Source: Ferruginibacter sp.
Lineage (GTDB): Bacteria; Bacteroidota; Bacteroidia; Chitinophagales; Chitinophagaceae
DNA length: 8,094 nucleotides
Reading direction: 5' to 3'
Assembly (NCBI GenBank): GCA_018057635.1
Contig: JAGPDJ010000089.1
Location: 1 to 8,094 of the forward strand
The notes beneath the pieces were generated by a model, which had not been told where the DNA came from, ran no database searches, and saw only the letters and a list, made by a program, of their open reading frames with translations. The first letter of the stretch is position 1. Each line of letters opens with the position of its first letter. Of this stretch, positions 1-5,988 are shown piece by piece. The position numbers were made by a program, and so were the translations under genes.

Positions 1-96
1 ATGCTCCACAACCGTTCTTAGGTTCCATTTTTGTTGTGCAGTTGCCGCCATTGATAACAGGAAGAGCAACAAGAGGGTGCAAAATGATTTACGCAT
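1..96 (-). CDS. N-terminus of a secreted protein, probably TolC-family outer-membrane efflux protein (partial)
   Basis: A minus-strand reading frame opens with ATG at 96-94 and runs off the left edge after 32 codons with no stop. The translation begins MRKSFCTLLLLFLLSMAATA and continues QQKWNLRTVVEH. Residues 1-20 form a textbook signal peptide: a short basic n-region, a leucine-rich core and an A-T-A cleavage site before QQ. The mature start, W-x-L-x-x-x-V-E-H, resembles the first helix of Bacteroidota TolC-like proteins, which typically begin W-x-L-x-x-C-V-x-x-A. That family forms trimeric outer-membrane channels for efflux or secretion. Only 12 mature residues are visible, so the family is an inference, while a secreted protein is well supported. 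It follows the PLP enzyme gene by 81 bp on the same strand and may be cotranscribed or have its own promoter. Confidence 0.65.
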   Translation of the reverse strand, partial: MRKSFCTLLLLFLLSMAATAQQKWNLRTVVEH

Positions 97-100
97 AATG

Positions 101-108
101 CAAAAATA
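101..108 (-). promoter_or_regulatory. Possible Bacteroidota -7 box before the partial TolC-like gene
   Basis: On the minus strand the eight bases read TATTTTTG, an exact match to the Bacteroidota -7 consensus TAnnTTTG. The box ends only 4 nt before the chosen ATG, so transcription from it would start at or inside the codon and give an almost leaderless mRNA. No TTG-type -33 box sits at the usual ~19-nt spacing. In AT-rich DNA this may be chance. Confidence 0.25.
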
Positions 109-177
109 TAATTTCCTGAGGGAATGCAGGATATTCAATTGTATAAACGGCAATAATAAGGCTGTTTTTTTTGAAAA

Positions 178-1338
178 TCACCCGTTTGCTAATGCCTGTT
201 CCAGGTCTTTTATGATATATCCGGGCTCTTCCAACCCTACATATAGCCTCAGCATCCGGTGATCCCGGTTATTTGCATTGAATGACTCCGGCGCCATGCC
301 TGCAATTTTAGGTATAATAAGGCTTTCATGCCCACCCCAGCTAACTGCCAGGAGTATATGCTGTAAATTATTACAGAATTGCTCAATTCCGGAGAATCCT
401 GTTTCTTGTATGATGAATGTAAGCAGCCCGCAGGCGCCTGTCATTTGTTGCCTGGCCATTTCAGCCTGGCTGAATGATTCATCAAACGGGAAGATCACTT
501 CTTCAATTTTTGGGTGCTGTTTCAGGAAATCAACAATTTGCCGGGTACTGCGGCTGATCTGTTCAAGCCTTACGGGTAAAGTTCTTAATCCCCTGATCAA
601 TAACCAGGCATTAAACGGCTGTATGCCGCTGCCGATACACATATATTCGCTGTTAAATATTTTCCGGATCATCGCTGTATTGCTACTGAGCACACCCGCT
701 ATCGTATCACTGTGCCCGCTGATGTATTTGGTGGCCGACTGAATGGATATATCAATACCCATTTCAATAGGGCGCTGGTATAACGGTGTACAATAACTGT
801 TGTCGCAGATGGTGATGATATTCTCAGCTTTTGCCAGTTCTGCAACAGCTTTCAGATCTTGTATGGCATAATCCCAGCTATTCGGACTTTCCAGGTAAAT
901 CACCGTTGTGTTAGGCAGGATCGCCCTTTCAAAATTTTCTATCAATGTGCCATCAATATATGTAGTTGCAATGCCAAACCGCGGCAAAATGTCGTTGAAT
1001 AATTTTTGTGCCCATGTGTACGGATTTCTTACACTTACAATATGGTCGCCCGTTTTTACATTGGCTAAAACAGCTGCAAATATGGCTGCTGCACCGCTGT
1101 TTAAAACCAGGCAATCTTCAGCTCCATCCAACGCAGCCAGTTTTTTACATAATATTTCTACAGTAGGGTTTTTGCCCCTGCTATACAGGAATTCCGAGTA
1201 TTCATCTGCAAGTGCCGATCGCAGGTCTCCAACGGTTTTAAAGCAGAAATTACTGGTTTGTATAATAGGTGCTGAAACCGCGTTGTAGTAATTTTCCCGG
1301 TCTTCTGCCAGTTCATTTATAATGTAGGAAACGTCCAT
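178..1338 (-). CDS. PLP-dependent Cys/Met metabolism (trans-sulfuration family) enzyme
   Basis: This 386-aa protein has the length and fold-type I motifs of the cystathionine gamma-synthase / beta-lyase / gamma-lyase / methionine gamma-lyase family of cytosolic PLP enzymes. Seen directly: Y52-S-R-x-x-N-P-T (phosphate binding from the neighbouring subunit), S81-G82, Y107 at the cofactor-stacking position, D179 in CDNSY (pyridine nitrogen), K204 in SATKYISGHSD (Schiff-base lysine), S333 in SWGGHES, and R364 in RLYVGLE (substrate carboxylate). Several positions are atypical. The usual E-x-P-x-N-P is ESPNSW (150-155), so the Asn and Pro are replaced. YGGT is replaced by NPYTW, and the Ser of RLSVG is Tyr366. 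These changes prevent choosing between synthase and lyase. The gene lies 50 bp downstream of an amino-acid permease on the same strand, which favours a catabolic lyase role (inference). No clear terminator follows it. Confidence 0.88.
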   Translation of the reverse strand: MDVSYIINELAEDRENYYNAVSAPIIQTSNFCFKTVGDLRSALADEYSEFLYSRGKNPTVEILCKKLAALDGAEDCLVLNSGAAAIFAAVLANVKTGDHIVSVRNPYTWAQKLFNDILPRFGIATTYIDGTLIENFERAILPNTTVIYLESPNSWDYAIQDLKAVAELAKAENIITICDNSYCTPLYQRPIEMGIDISIQSATKYISGHSDTIAGVLSSNTAMIRKIFNSEYMCIGSGIQPFNAWLLIRGLRTLPVRLEQISRSTRQIVDFLKQHPKIEEVIFPFDESFSQAEMARQQMTGACGLLTFIIQETGFSGIEQFCNNLQHILLAVSWGGHESLIIPKIAGMAPESFNANNRDHRMLRLYVGLEEPGYIIKDLEQALANG

Positions 1339-1388
1339 GTGTTTAATTTTTATGATGCATCACCGGTAACAAAATAAATACTATATAA

Positions 1389-2732
1389 TTACTGTTTTAA
1401 CTGATTTTTAAAGAATGCCTTTACAATAAAATACAACAATATAAATGCTGCCAGTATGCCTATCCCGGTTAAAGCTGTATATGGTTTGTCTATAAATATA
1501 CTGATGGCAACAAAAATATACGCAGCAATAAATACAACAGGCATCAGTGGGTATAATTTCATTTTATAGATGCCAGTATTGTCTAATGCGGCGGTACGTT
1601 TTCTTAAAATGAAAATTGTGGCGGCTGATAATACCATTCCAAAGCAATCCAGAAAAATGGTGAAGCTAAGGATCTCGTCAAATGTTTTTGCCCAGAAAAC
1701 GATCAATGCACACATGGCAGCAAAAACACTTAAGGAAGTAAACAGCACTTCGGTTCGAATGGTTCTTTTTCCAAACTGTTTTGGCAAAACACCTTCCTCA
1801 CTCATGGCCTGCATCACCCGTGGATTGCTCATCAGTAAAACATTTACATAAGCCAGTACAGACAGAAAAAGCAACACCGATAAAATATTTCCTGCGGCGC
1901 TTCCAAAAACATGCCCTGCCATCAATGCGGCAATACCTTTAGCTTCTTTCAGGTTTTCAAAACCAATGATCTTCACATAGGCATAATTGATACTCAGGTA
2001 CAGCAGGATAATGATAAAAATACCAATGAAGATGCCACGGGGGATATTTTTAGTGGGTTCTTTCACTTCTTCACCAAAATTGATCGATTGCTGATAACCG
2101 CCATAAGTAAAAGATACAGCTACAAGGCCTATCCCAAACGCTTTAATATACTCCATCAAAGTAGGATCAATTGCCTGAGCCCCTGAAATAAGAATATCCG
2201 GACTGTTTCCGGCAAAAAATAATGGAGTGATCAATAACAGGATAAGGCATATTTTAATAATGGTAAGAATATTTTGTGTGCGTGCACTCATCTTCAATCC
2301 CAGTAAATTGATGCCATAAAACAATAGTATGGAAGAGATGGCGATGATTACCTGGATACTTTCTGTTTTCCCCGAACCGGGCATAATTACTTTAATGATG
2401 TATTCGGCACCAATAAGCGCTACACCTGCCAGTGATGCTGCATTGGAAATCAGGATAATGCAATTAACCCCAAATGCAATGGAAGGGTGATAGGCATAAG
2501 AGAATATTTTATAATAACCACCTGTAACCGGGTAGCGGCTCCCGATTTCTGCATAAGTGAGGGCACCGCATAAGGCAATGATACCGCCTGCAATCCAGGC
2601 GGCATAAAAAACTGCCGGTGTTGGAGAAGCTGCAGCAACATTGGCAGGTGTACGAAAAATACCCATACCAATTACAAAACTTACCATGATCATGGTAAAA
2701 TCGAATCCGTTTAGTTTAGATTTTACTGCCAT
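1389..2732 (-). CDS. APC-family amino acid permease
   Basis: A 447-aa inner-membrane protein with about twelve hydrophobic segments, as expected for the amino acid-polyamine-organocation (APC) superfamily. The first helix carries the unwound substrate-binding motif G22-M-G-I-F26. P68-V-T-G-G-Y-Y is the conserved loop before TM3, and the stretch Y210-G-G-Y through E221-E-V-K-E-P-T-K-N-I-P is the family signature in the TM6-7 region. These point to proton- or exchange-driven uptake of amino acids. The substrate cannot be read from sequence. The start ATG at 2732 fits well: a short basic N-terminus comes directly before TM1, and the preceding minus-strand bases are A-rich (CTTCAAAAA). It is the first gene of a likely minus-strand unit with the trans-sulfuration-type enzyme 50 bp downstream, so transport of a sulfur or hydroxy amino acid is a reasonable but unproven guess. 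It is divergent from the small secreted-protein gene. Confidence 0.92.
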   Translation of the reverse strand: MAVKSKLNGFDFTMIMVSFVIGMGIFRTPANVAAASPTPAVFYAAWIAGGIIALCGALTYAEIGSRYPVTGGYYKIFSYAYHPSIAFGVNCIILISNAASLAGVALIGAEYIIKVIMPGSGKTESIQVIIAISSILLFYGINLLGLKMSARTQNILTIIKICLILLLITPLFFAGNSPDILISGAQAIDPTLMEYIKAFGIGLVAVSFTYGGYQQSINFGEEVKEPTKNIPRGIFIGIFIIILLYLSINYAYVKIIGFENLKEAKGIAALMAGHVFGSAAGNILSVLLFLSVLAYVNVLLMSNPRVMQAMSEEGVLPKQFGKRTIRTEVLFTSLSVFAAMCALIVFWAKTFDEILSFTIFLDCFGMVLSAATIFILRKRTAALDNTGIYKMKLYPLMPVVFIAAYIFVAISIFIDKPYTALTGIGILAAFILLYFIVKAFFKNQLKQ

Positions 2733-2850
2733 TTTTTGAAGATAAGCATTTTTGTAATGTGTTAACAGCTGGTTTAATTATTGAAGTAATTCATTGAATA
2801 ACCGGATTTTATATTTACAAAATGAATTTTACCTGAAAAGAATAATTGAT

Positions 2851-2858
2851 TAATTTTG
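2851..2858 (+). promoter_or_regulatory. Bacteroidota -7 box for the small secreted protein
   Basis: TAATTTTG is an exact match to TAnnTTTG and lies 17 nt before the chosen ATG at 2876, giving a very short leader. No convincing TTG -33 element was found at normal spacing. It sits inside the 143-bp divergent intergenic region (2733-2875), where no clear minus-strand promoter for the permease was recognised. Confidence 0.4.
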
Positions 2859-2875
2859 TAAAAAATATTTTTATT

Positions 2876-3268
2876 ATGAAATCAATCATTCGTTTAATCG
2901 TTATCGTGCTGGCAATGTTTCCGGCAATCAGTTTTGCGCAAACTGCCAAAAAAACCTGGCCTGAAATGAAGGCTTTTCATGCGTTGATGTCAAAAACATT
3001 TCATCCGGTAGAAGAAGGTAATTATGCACCTTTGAAATTAAAGGCAGATAGTTTAATGATGGCTGCAAAAGCTTGGAAAGAATCTAAAATACCGGATAAT
3101 TATAAGCCAGAAGAAACAGCAAAGACTTTAACCTTGCTGTTAGAGCAGTGCATTGTACTGGAAGGTGCAGTAAAGGCAAAAGCTGATGATATGAAATTAA
3201 AAGTGCTGATCACTGATGCACACGATATATTTCATAAAGTTGCCGGAGAATGCAGAAAAGAAGATTAA
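2876..3268 (+). CDS. Small exported helical protein of unknown function
   Basis: From the ATG at 2876 the product is 130 aa. A TTG at 2846 would add ten residues in front of the signal peptide, but that start lies upstream of the -7 box, so 2876 is preferred. Residues 1-21 are a clean signal peptide (MKSII, a hydrophobic core, then ISFAQ). The mature part looks all-helical with no membrane segment. Seen in it: W28, the cluster F34-H-A-L-M-S-K-T-F-H43-P-V-E-E-G, C92, and D115-H-D-I-F-H120 followed by C126. The spacing of paired histidines on the first and last helices recalls cytochrome b562/c'-like four-helix bundles or metal-binding periplasmic proteins, but there is no CXXCH haem motif, so this is only an impression. 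It is monocistronic: its own -7 box in front, a strong terminator 20 bp behind. I do not recognise a named family. Confidence 0.85.
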   Translation: MKSIIRLIVIVLAMFPAISFAQTAKKTWPEMKAFHALMSKTFHPVEEGNYAPLKLKADSLMMAAKAWKESKIPDNYKPEETAKTLTLLLEQCIVLEGAVKAKADDMKLKVLITDAHDIFHKVAGECRKED

Positions 3269-3288
3269 TACTTTATATAAACTTATAG

Positions 3289-3321
3289 AAAAAGAGCCGC
3301 TCAATTTTGCGGCTCTTTTTT
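3289..3321 (+). terminator. Intrinsic terminator of the small secreted protein
   Basis: A 12-bp perfect stem (AAAAAGAGCCGC at 3289-3300 pairing with GCGGCTCTTTTT at 3309-3320) has an 8-nt loop and ends in a T tract to 3321. It lies 20 bp after the stop codon at 3268. The reverse strand also has a T run, so it could work in both directions, but no minus-strand gene ends here. It insulates the riboswitch promoter that begins about 50 bp further on. Confidence 0.92.
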
Positions 3322-3372
3322 ATGACTGTGAAGGTTGTTGATAATATTTTCAACTTTTATATTCAATCGTTA

Positions 3373-3380
3373 TACATTTG
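3373..3380 (+). promoter_or_regulatory. Bacteroidota -7 box driving the cobalamin riboswitch transcript
   Basis: TACATTTG matches TAnnTTTG exactly and ends about 8 nt before the first conserved riboswitch bases, so transcription starting around 3386-3390 would make an RNA that opens with the aptamer. The -33 region holds only a weak T-rich match (TTTTC near 3347-3351). Position relative to the aptamer makes this the best-supported promoter in the window. Confidence 0.6.
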
Positions 3381-3387
3381 CACCGTA

Positions 3388-3558
3388 TTTGGTTCCCGGT
3401 ATTCGGGATTAAAAGGGAAGTCCGGTGTAATTCCGGCGCTATCCCCGTAGCTGTAAAGCCTCCATTTCCAGAAAGGGATTTGGAACACACTAATTCTTCA
3501 CGCCACTGTTTTTAAAACGGGAAGGCAATTAGGTGAGGCTGAGCCAGAAGACCTGCCA
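3388..3558 (+). ncRNA. Cobalamin (B12) riboswitch aptamer
   Basis: Conserved Cbl-riboswitch blocks appear in order and at normal spacing: GGTTCCC (3391-3397), AAAAGGGAA (3411-3419), the P4 hairpin CCGG-TGTAATT-CCGG (3422-3436), CCCCGTAGCTGTAA (3443-3456, consensus CCCCGCAACTGTAA), the GCCACTG...CGGGAAGGC block (3502-3526), and the B12 box AGCCAGAAGACCTGCC (3542-3557). The class binds adenosyl- or other cobalamins and turns off expression of uptake or synthesis genes when B12 is plentiful. Here it precedes a BtuB-like receptor, the usual partner. No intrinsic terminator lies between the aptamer and the receptor start, so translational control is more likely than transcriptional attenuation (inference). 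Ligand subtype cannot be read by eye. The exact 5' edge is approximate. Confidence 0.95.
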
Positions 3559-3703
3559 GGTTCGTTTAACAATCATTCAAAGCTTTCGGGTGAAAGGCAT
3601 GGAGTGTAAAAGCTGTGAGGCATTTATATTTCAAGGTGGCTGGTATTTTACCCGTCACATTTTTCCACGAAAGCAGTCACAAAAAAAATTTTCAAACGTG
3701 AAA
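3559..3703 (+). promoter_or_regulatory. Riboswitch leader / presumed expression platform
   Basis: About 145 nt separate the aptamer from the chosen receptor ATG. At 3583-3596 a hairpin, CTTTC-GGGT-GAAAG, has the apex CGGG, complementary to CCCG in the L5 region of the aptamer (3444-3447). That is what a P13/L13 kissing-loop regulatory helix should look like. An ATG at 3599 follows it by 2 nt and is in frame with the receptor with no intervening stop. The remaining stretch to 3680 shows no further feature that I can name. The kissing pairing is an inference from complementarity of only four bases. Confidence 0.5.
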
Positions 3704-3715
3704 ATGAAATTTTTT
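3683..3715 (+). promoter_or_regulatory. AT-rich hairpin over the receptor start codon
   Basis: TTTTCA (3689-3694) pairs with TGAAAA (3699-3704) across an AACG loop. The flanking A run (3683-3688) can pair with the T run at 3710-3715, leaving a 5-nt bulge that contains the T and G of the start codon. The first base of ATG 3704 is inside the stem. The pairing is almost all A-T and so weak. The A run may simply be the A-rich initiation region common in Bacteroidota. Confidence 0.3.
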
Positions 3716-5632
3716 ATGCTGGCTGCTGTAATTTCAGGCAGTTCCGCATTCGCACAACAAGACAGTACCCGTCAGTTAGATGATGTGGTAGTAACAGCAA
3801 CAAGGTATCCGATCAAACAATCACTTACAGGAAAAGTAGTTACCGTAATTACCCGGCAAGACCTTGCACGCAACACGGGAAAAACATTGACCGAAATGCT
3901 CAATACCCAGGCCGGACTGGTCGTCAACGGCAGCGGGAACGCCCCGGGAACAAACCAGGATGTATACATGAGGGGAGCGGCAGCAGGCAAAACACTTATT
4001 TTAGTTGATGGAATCCCGCTATATGATGCTTCCGGTATCAGTGGCGCCTTTGATCTCAATTTTATTTCAATAGACCAGGTAGAACGAATTGAAATATTAA
4101 AAGGAAGCCAGTCAACTTTATATGGCAGCGATGCCATTGCGGGCGTGATAAATATTATCACAAAAAAAGGAGGCCCCGGTAAAATTGGTTTTACTGCAGA
4201 CCTGGCAGCCGGTACTTATGGTAGTTTTAAAGGAACGGCTGGCATCAACGGCACCCTCAACAACACCGGTTACAATATTCAGTATTCTAAGATCAGCAGC
4301 AAGGGTTTCTCTGCTGCTTATGATGAAACTGGAACTAATAATTTTGATAAAGACGGACTGGATCAGGATATAGTAAGAGCAAATATCAGCCAGAAATTAT
4401 CCAAAAAATTGCTGCTTCGTTTGTCTGCTCAGTACAGCAGTTACAAAGCTGATTCAGATGCAGCACCTTTCACCGACGATGCTGATTTTACTTTTACAAC
4501 GAATAACCTGATGGCAACTATCGGTGCCGATTATACGCTTGGAAAAAGTGTTATCCATTTTAATTATAGTTATAACAAAGCCGAAAGAACATACCTGGAC
4601 GATTCTCTATCTGCACCCGGATTCAATTATTACAGCAAAGGCGAATACACGGGCAATTCTCATTTTGCAGAATTGTACAGCAACATAGGCATTTCCAAAT
4701 ATTTTGATGTGCTGGTTGGGGCAGATTACCGCAGGCAGGGTACAGACCAGGAATACCTGGCACTGAGCAGTTTCGGTCCTTTTAAAACTGCGCTGGGCGA
4801 CAGTGCCAGCGTGAACCAGCTAGGGCTGTATGCTGCTGTTTTGCTAAAAGGAATGGCCGGTTTTAGTGCCGAACTGGGCGGACGCTACAATCATTTTAGC
4901 AAATATGGCAATGTGTTCACTTATTCATTCAACCCGTCGTATATTATAAGTAAAAAACTGAAATTATTTGTCAATGTAGCATCCGGTTTTAAGGCGCCTT
5001 CTCTCTACCAGGTATATTCAGAATACCGGAATCCATATACCGAACTGAACCCGGAACTGTCTTTCAGTTTTGAAGGAGGGCTGCAGTATAAAAAAGATAA
5101 TGTTAACCTGCGGGCCGTGTATTTTATAAGGAACATCAAAGACAATATAGAATTCTTCAGCGCAGGACCGCCGAATTATGAAAGCTATTATGTGAATGCT
5201 AATGAACAAAAAGATAAGGGATTTGAACTGGAAGCGTTTGTAAACTTTGGCAAACTGACCCTGAATGCCAATTATACAAACCTTGATGGTAAGATTGAAA
5301 CCAGCAACAATAATAAAGACACGGCCTATTTCAATTTATTCAGGCGGCCAAAACAATCCATAAACTTACAGGCAGGCATTGATATTTGTAAAGGCTGGGT
5401 GCTGAATGCAGGAATACAAAGTATCAGTAAAAGAAAGGAAGCTGTGTTTGGTGCAGCACCTGTAGAAATGCCAGCCTATTTTACCTGGAATATTTATTCT
5501 TCCTATACACTGAATAAACATGTTAAAATATTTGCAGATTTTAAAAATATAACTGACGAACAGTATTTTGAAGTATGGGGATATAACAGCCGCCGGTTTA
5601 ATTTTATGGCAGGGGTTTCTTTGAAGTTTTGA
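3704..5632 (+). CDS. btuB: BtuB-like TonB-dependent outer-membrane receptor (cobalamin uptake)
   Basis: With the start at ATG 3704 the protein is 642 aa and begins with a proper signal peptide (MKFFMLAAVISGSSAFAQ). The open frame extends upstream to a GTG at 3533, but that lies within or just before the riboswitch B12 box and would bury the signal peptide, so it is rejected. Next comes a TonB-box-like segment L25-D-D-V-V-V-T-A-T-R, as in BtuB, then a plug domain (about 36-155) with V101-D-G-I-P-L-Y and the signature I131-L-K-G-S-Q-S-T-L-Y-G through G147-V-I-N-I-I-T-K-K. The remainder is a 22-strand-type barrel that ends in the expected aromatic residue (GVSLKF). It has no carboxypeptidase-regulatory domain, unlike the downstream receptor. 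It would move a scarce, large ligand across the outer membrane using TonB-ExbBD energy. B12 as substrate is inferred mainly from the cobalamin riboswitch directly upstream. Confidence 0.93.
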   Translation: MKFFMLAAVISGSSAFAQQDSTRQLDDVVVTATRYPIKQSLTGKVVTVITRQDLARNTGKTLTEMLNTQAGLVVNGSGNAPGTNQDVYMRGAAAGKTLILVDGIPLYDASGISGAFDLNFISIDQVERIEILKGSQSTLYGSDAIAGVINIITKKGGPGKIGFTADLAAGTYGSFKGTAGINGTLNNTGYNIQYSKISSKGFSAAYDETGTNNFDKDGLDQDIVRANISQKLSKKLLLRLSAQYSSYKADSDAAPFTDDADFTFTTNNLMATIGADYTLGKSVIHFNYSYNKAERTYLDDSLSAPGFNYYSKGEYTGNSHFAELYSNIGISKYFDVLVGADYRRQGTDQEYLALSSFGPFKTALGDSASVNQLGLYAAVLLKGMAGFSAELGGRYNHFSKYGNVFTYSFNPSYIISKKLKLFVNVASGFKAPSLYQVYSEYRNPYTELNPELSFSFEGGLQYKKDNVNLRAVYFIRNIKDNIEFFSAGPPNYESYYVNANEQKDKGFELEAFVNFGKLTLNANYTNLDGKIETSNNNKDTAYFNLFRRPKQSINLQAGIDICKGWVLNAGIQSISKRKEAVFGAAPVEMPAYFTWNIYSSYTLNKHVKIFADFKNITDEQYFEVWGYNSRRFNFMAGVSLKF

Positions 5633-5654
5633 TGAATTAATAATAAACTTTCAG

Positions 5655-5692
5655 TTAAGCGGGAATTATAATGAATATTAATTCCCGCTTAA
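5655..5692 (+). terminator. Perfect 14-bp hairpin after the BtuB-like receptor
   Basis: TTAAGCGGGAATTA (5655-5668) is the exact reverse complement of 5679-5692, with a 10-nt loop. It starts 22 bp after the receptor stop codon. There is no proper T tract after it (TGATTTAAAC), so it may be a partial terminator or an mRNA-stabilising 3' structure that sets a lower level for the genes downstream. Confidence 0.6.
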
Positions 5693-5710
5693 TGATTTAA
5701 ACTTTGCATA

Positions 5711-5893
5711 ATGTGCAAACATGAAGAAAAACAATGTCCCCGATGCAATGAATATTTTGAATGCAGGGCCGGAAGCATAACCACTTGTGAATGTGCACAA
5801 GTGCAACTTTCAGAAGCAATTTCTGCTTATATATCACTGCATTACCAGGATTGCCTGTGCCTGAAATGTTTGAAGGAATTACAGCAAAAGTGA
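5711..5893 (+). CDS. Cysteine-rich CWC-family small protein
   Basis: A 60-aa soluble protein with nine cysteines (C2, C9, C12, C18, C26, C28, C48, C50, C53) in an arrangement that recalls the Cys_rich_CWC family: C-P-R-C near the start, a single Cys after an aromatic-acidic stretch, a C-x-C pair, and a final D-C-L-C-x-x-C-L-x-E-L. The family name comes from Cys-Trp-Cys; here the middle residue is Glu (C26-E-C28). There is no signal peptide, so it should be cytoplasmic. The paired cysteines suggest zinc or another metal, but family function is not established. The ATG at 5711 lies 78 bp after the upstream receptor, beyond a hairpin, and 95 bp before a second receptor, so it may be cotranscribed under B12 control. 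Confidence 0.8.
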   Translation: MCKHEEKQCPRCNEYFECRAGSITTCECAQVQLSEAISAYISLHYQDCLCLKCLKELQQK

Positions 5894-5943
5894 CTTTGCA
5901 GGAATTATTTAAAATCTACTGCCGGAAAAACAAGATTTGACCA

Positions 5944-5970
5944 GAAATTTCGTTTAAATAGTAGAAATTC
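5944..5970 (+). repeat. Repeated GAAATTTC / GAAATTC motif upstream of the second receptor
   Basis: The perfect palindrome GAAATTTC (5944-5951) is followed 12 bp later by GAAATTC (5964-5970), each preceded by A. They lie 18-45 bp upstream of the ATG at 5989. They could be an operator or a weak hairpin, or chance in AT-rich DNA. No TAnnTTTG box was found in this 95-bp gap. Confidence 0.25.
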
Positions 5971-5988
5971 ATATCCGTTACTGCAATT

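Noticed and set aside
77..262. Plus-strand 61-codon frame at the left edge
   Set aside because: It overlaps the starts and ends of two supported minus-strand genes and shows no domain or signal.
278..742. Plus-strand open frame of 154 codons opposite the PLP enzyme
   Set aside because: The minus strand encodes a complete enzyme with all PLP motifs over this stretch; the plus-strand translation has no family-like features.
2846..2875. TTG start ten codons upstream of the small secreted protein
   Set aside because: It lies upstream of the TAATTTTG -7 box and would place ten residues before a complete signal peptide; ATG 2876 is the better start.
3337..3354. GTTGA / TCAAC inverted repeat upstream of the riboswitch promoter, considered as an operator
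   Set aside because: The stem is only 5 bp in AT-rich DNA and there is no second copy to support it.
3533..3703. N-terminal extension of the BtuB-like receptor from GTG 3533
   Set aside because: The GTG lies just upstream of the riboswitch B12 box and the extension runs through it; a clean signal peptide starts at ATG 3704, so the extension is untranslated leader unless ATG 3599 is used.
3772..4161. Minus-strand open frame of 129 codons inside the BtuB-like gene
   Set aside because: It mirrors the codon pattern of the real receptor gene on the opposite strand and has no recognisable domain or start context.
178..5632. Functional link between the Cys/Met-type enzyme and the B12 locus through B12-dependent methionine synthesis
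   Set aside because: The genes are on opposite strands and in separate units with an insulated gene between them, and the enzyme's reaction is undetermined; proximity alone does not support it.
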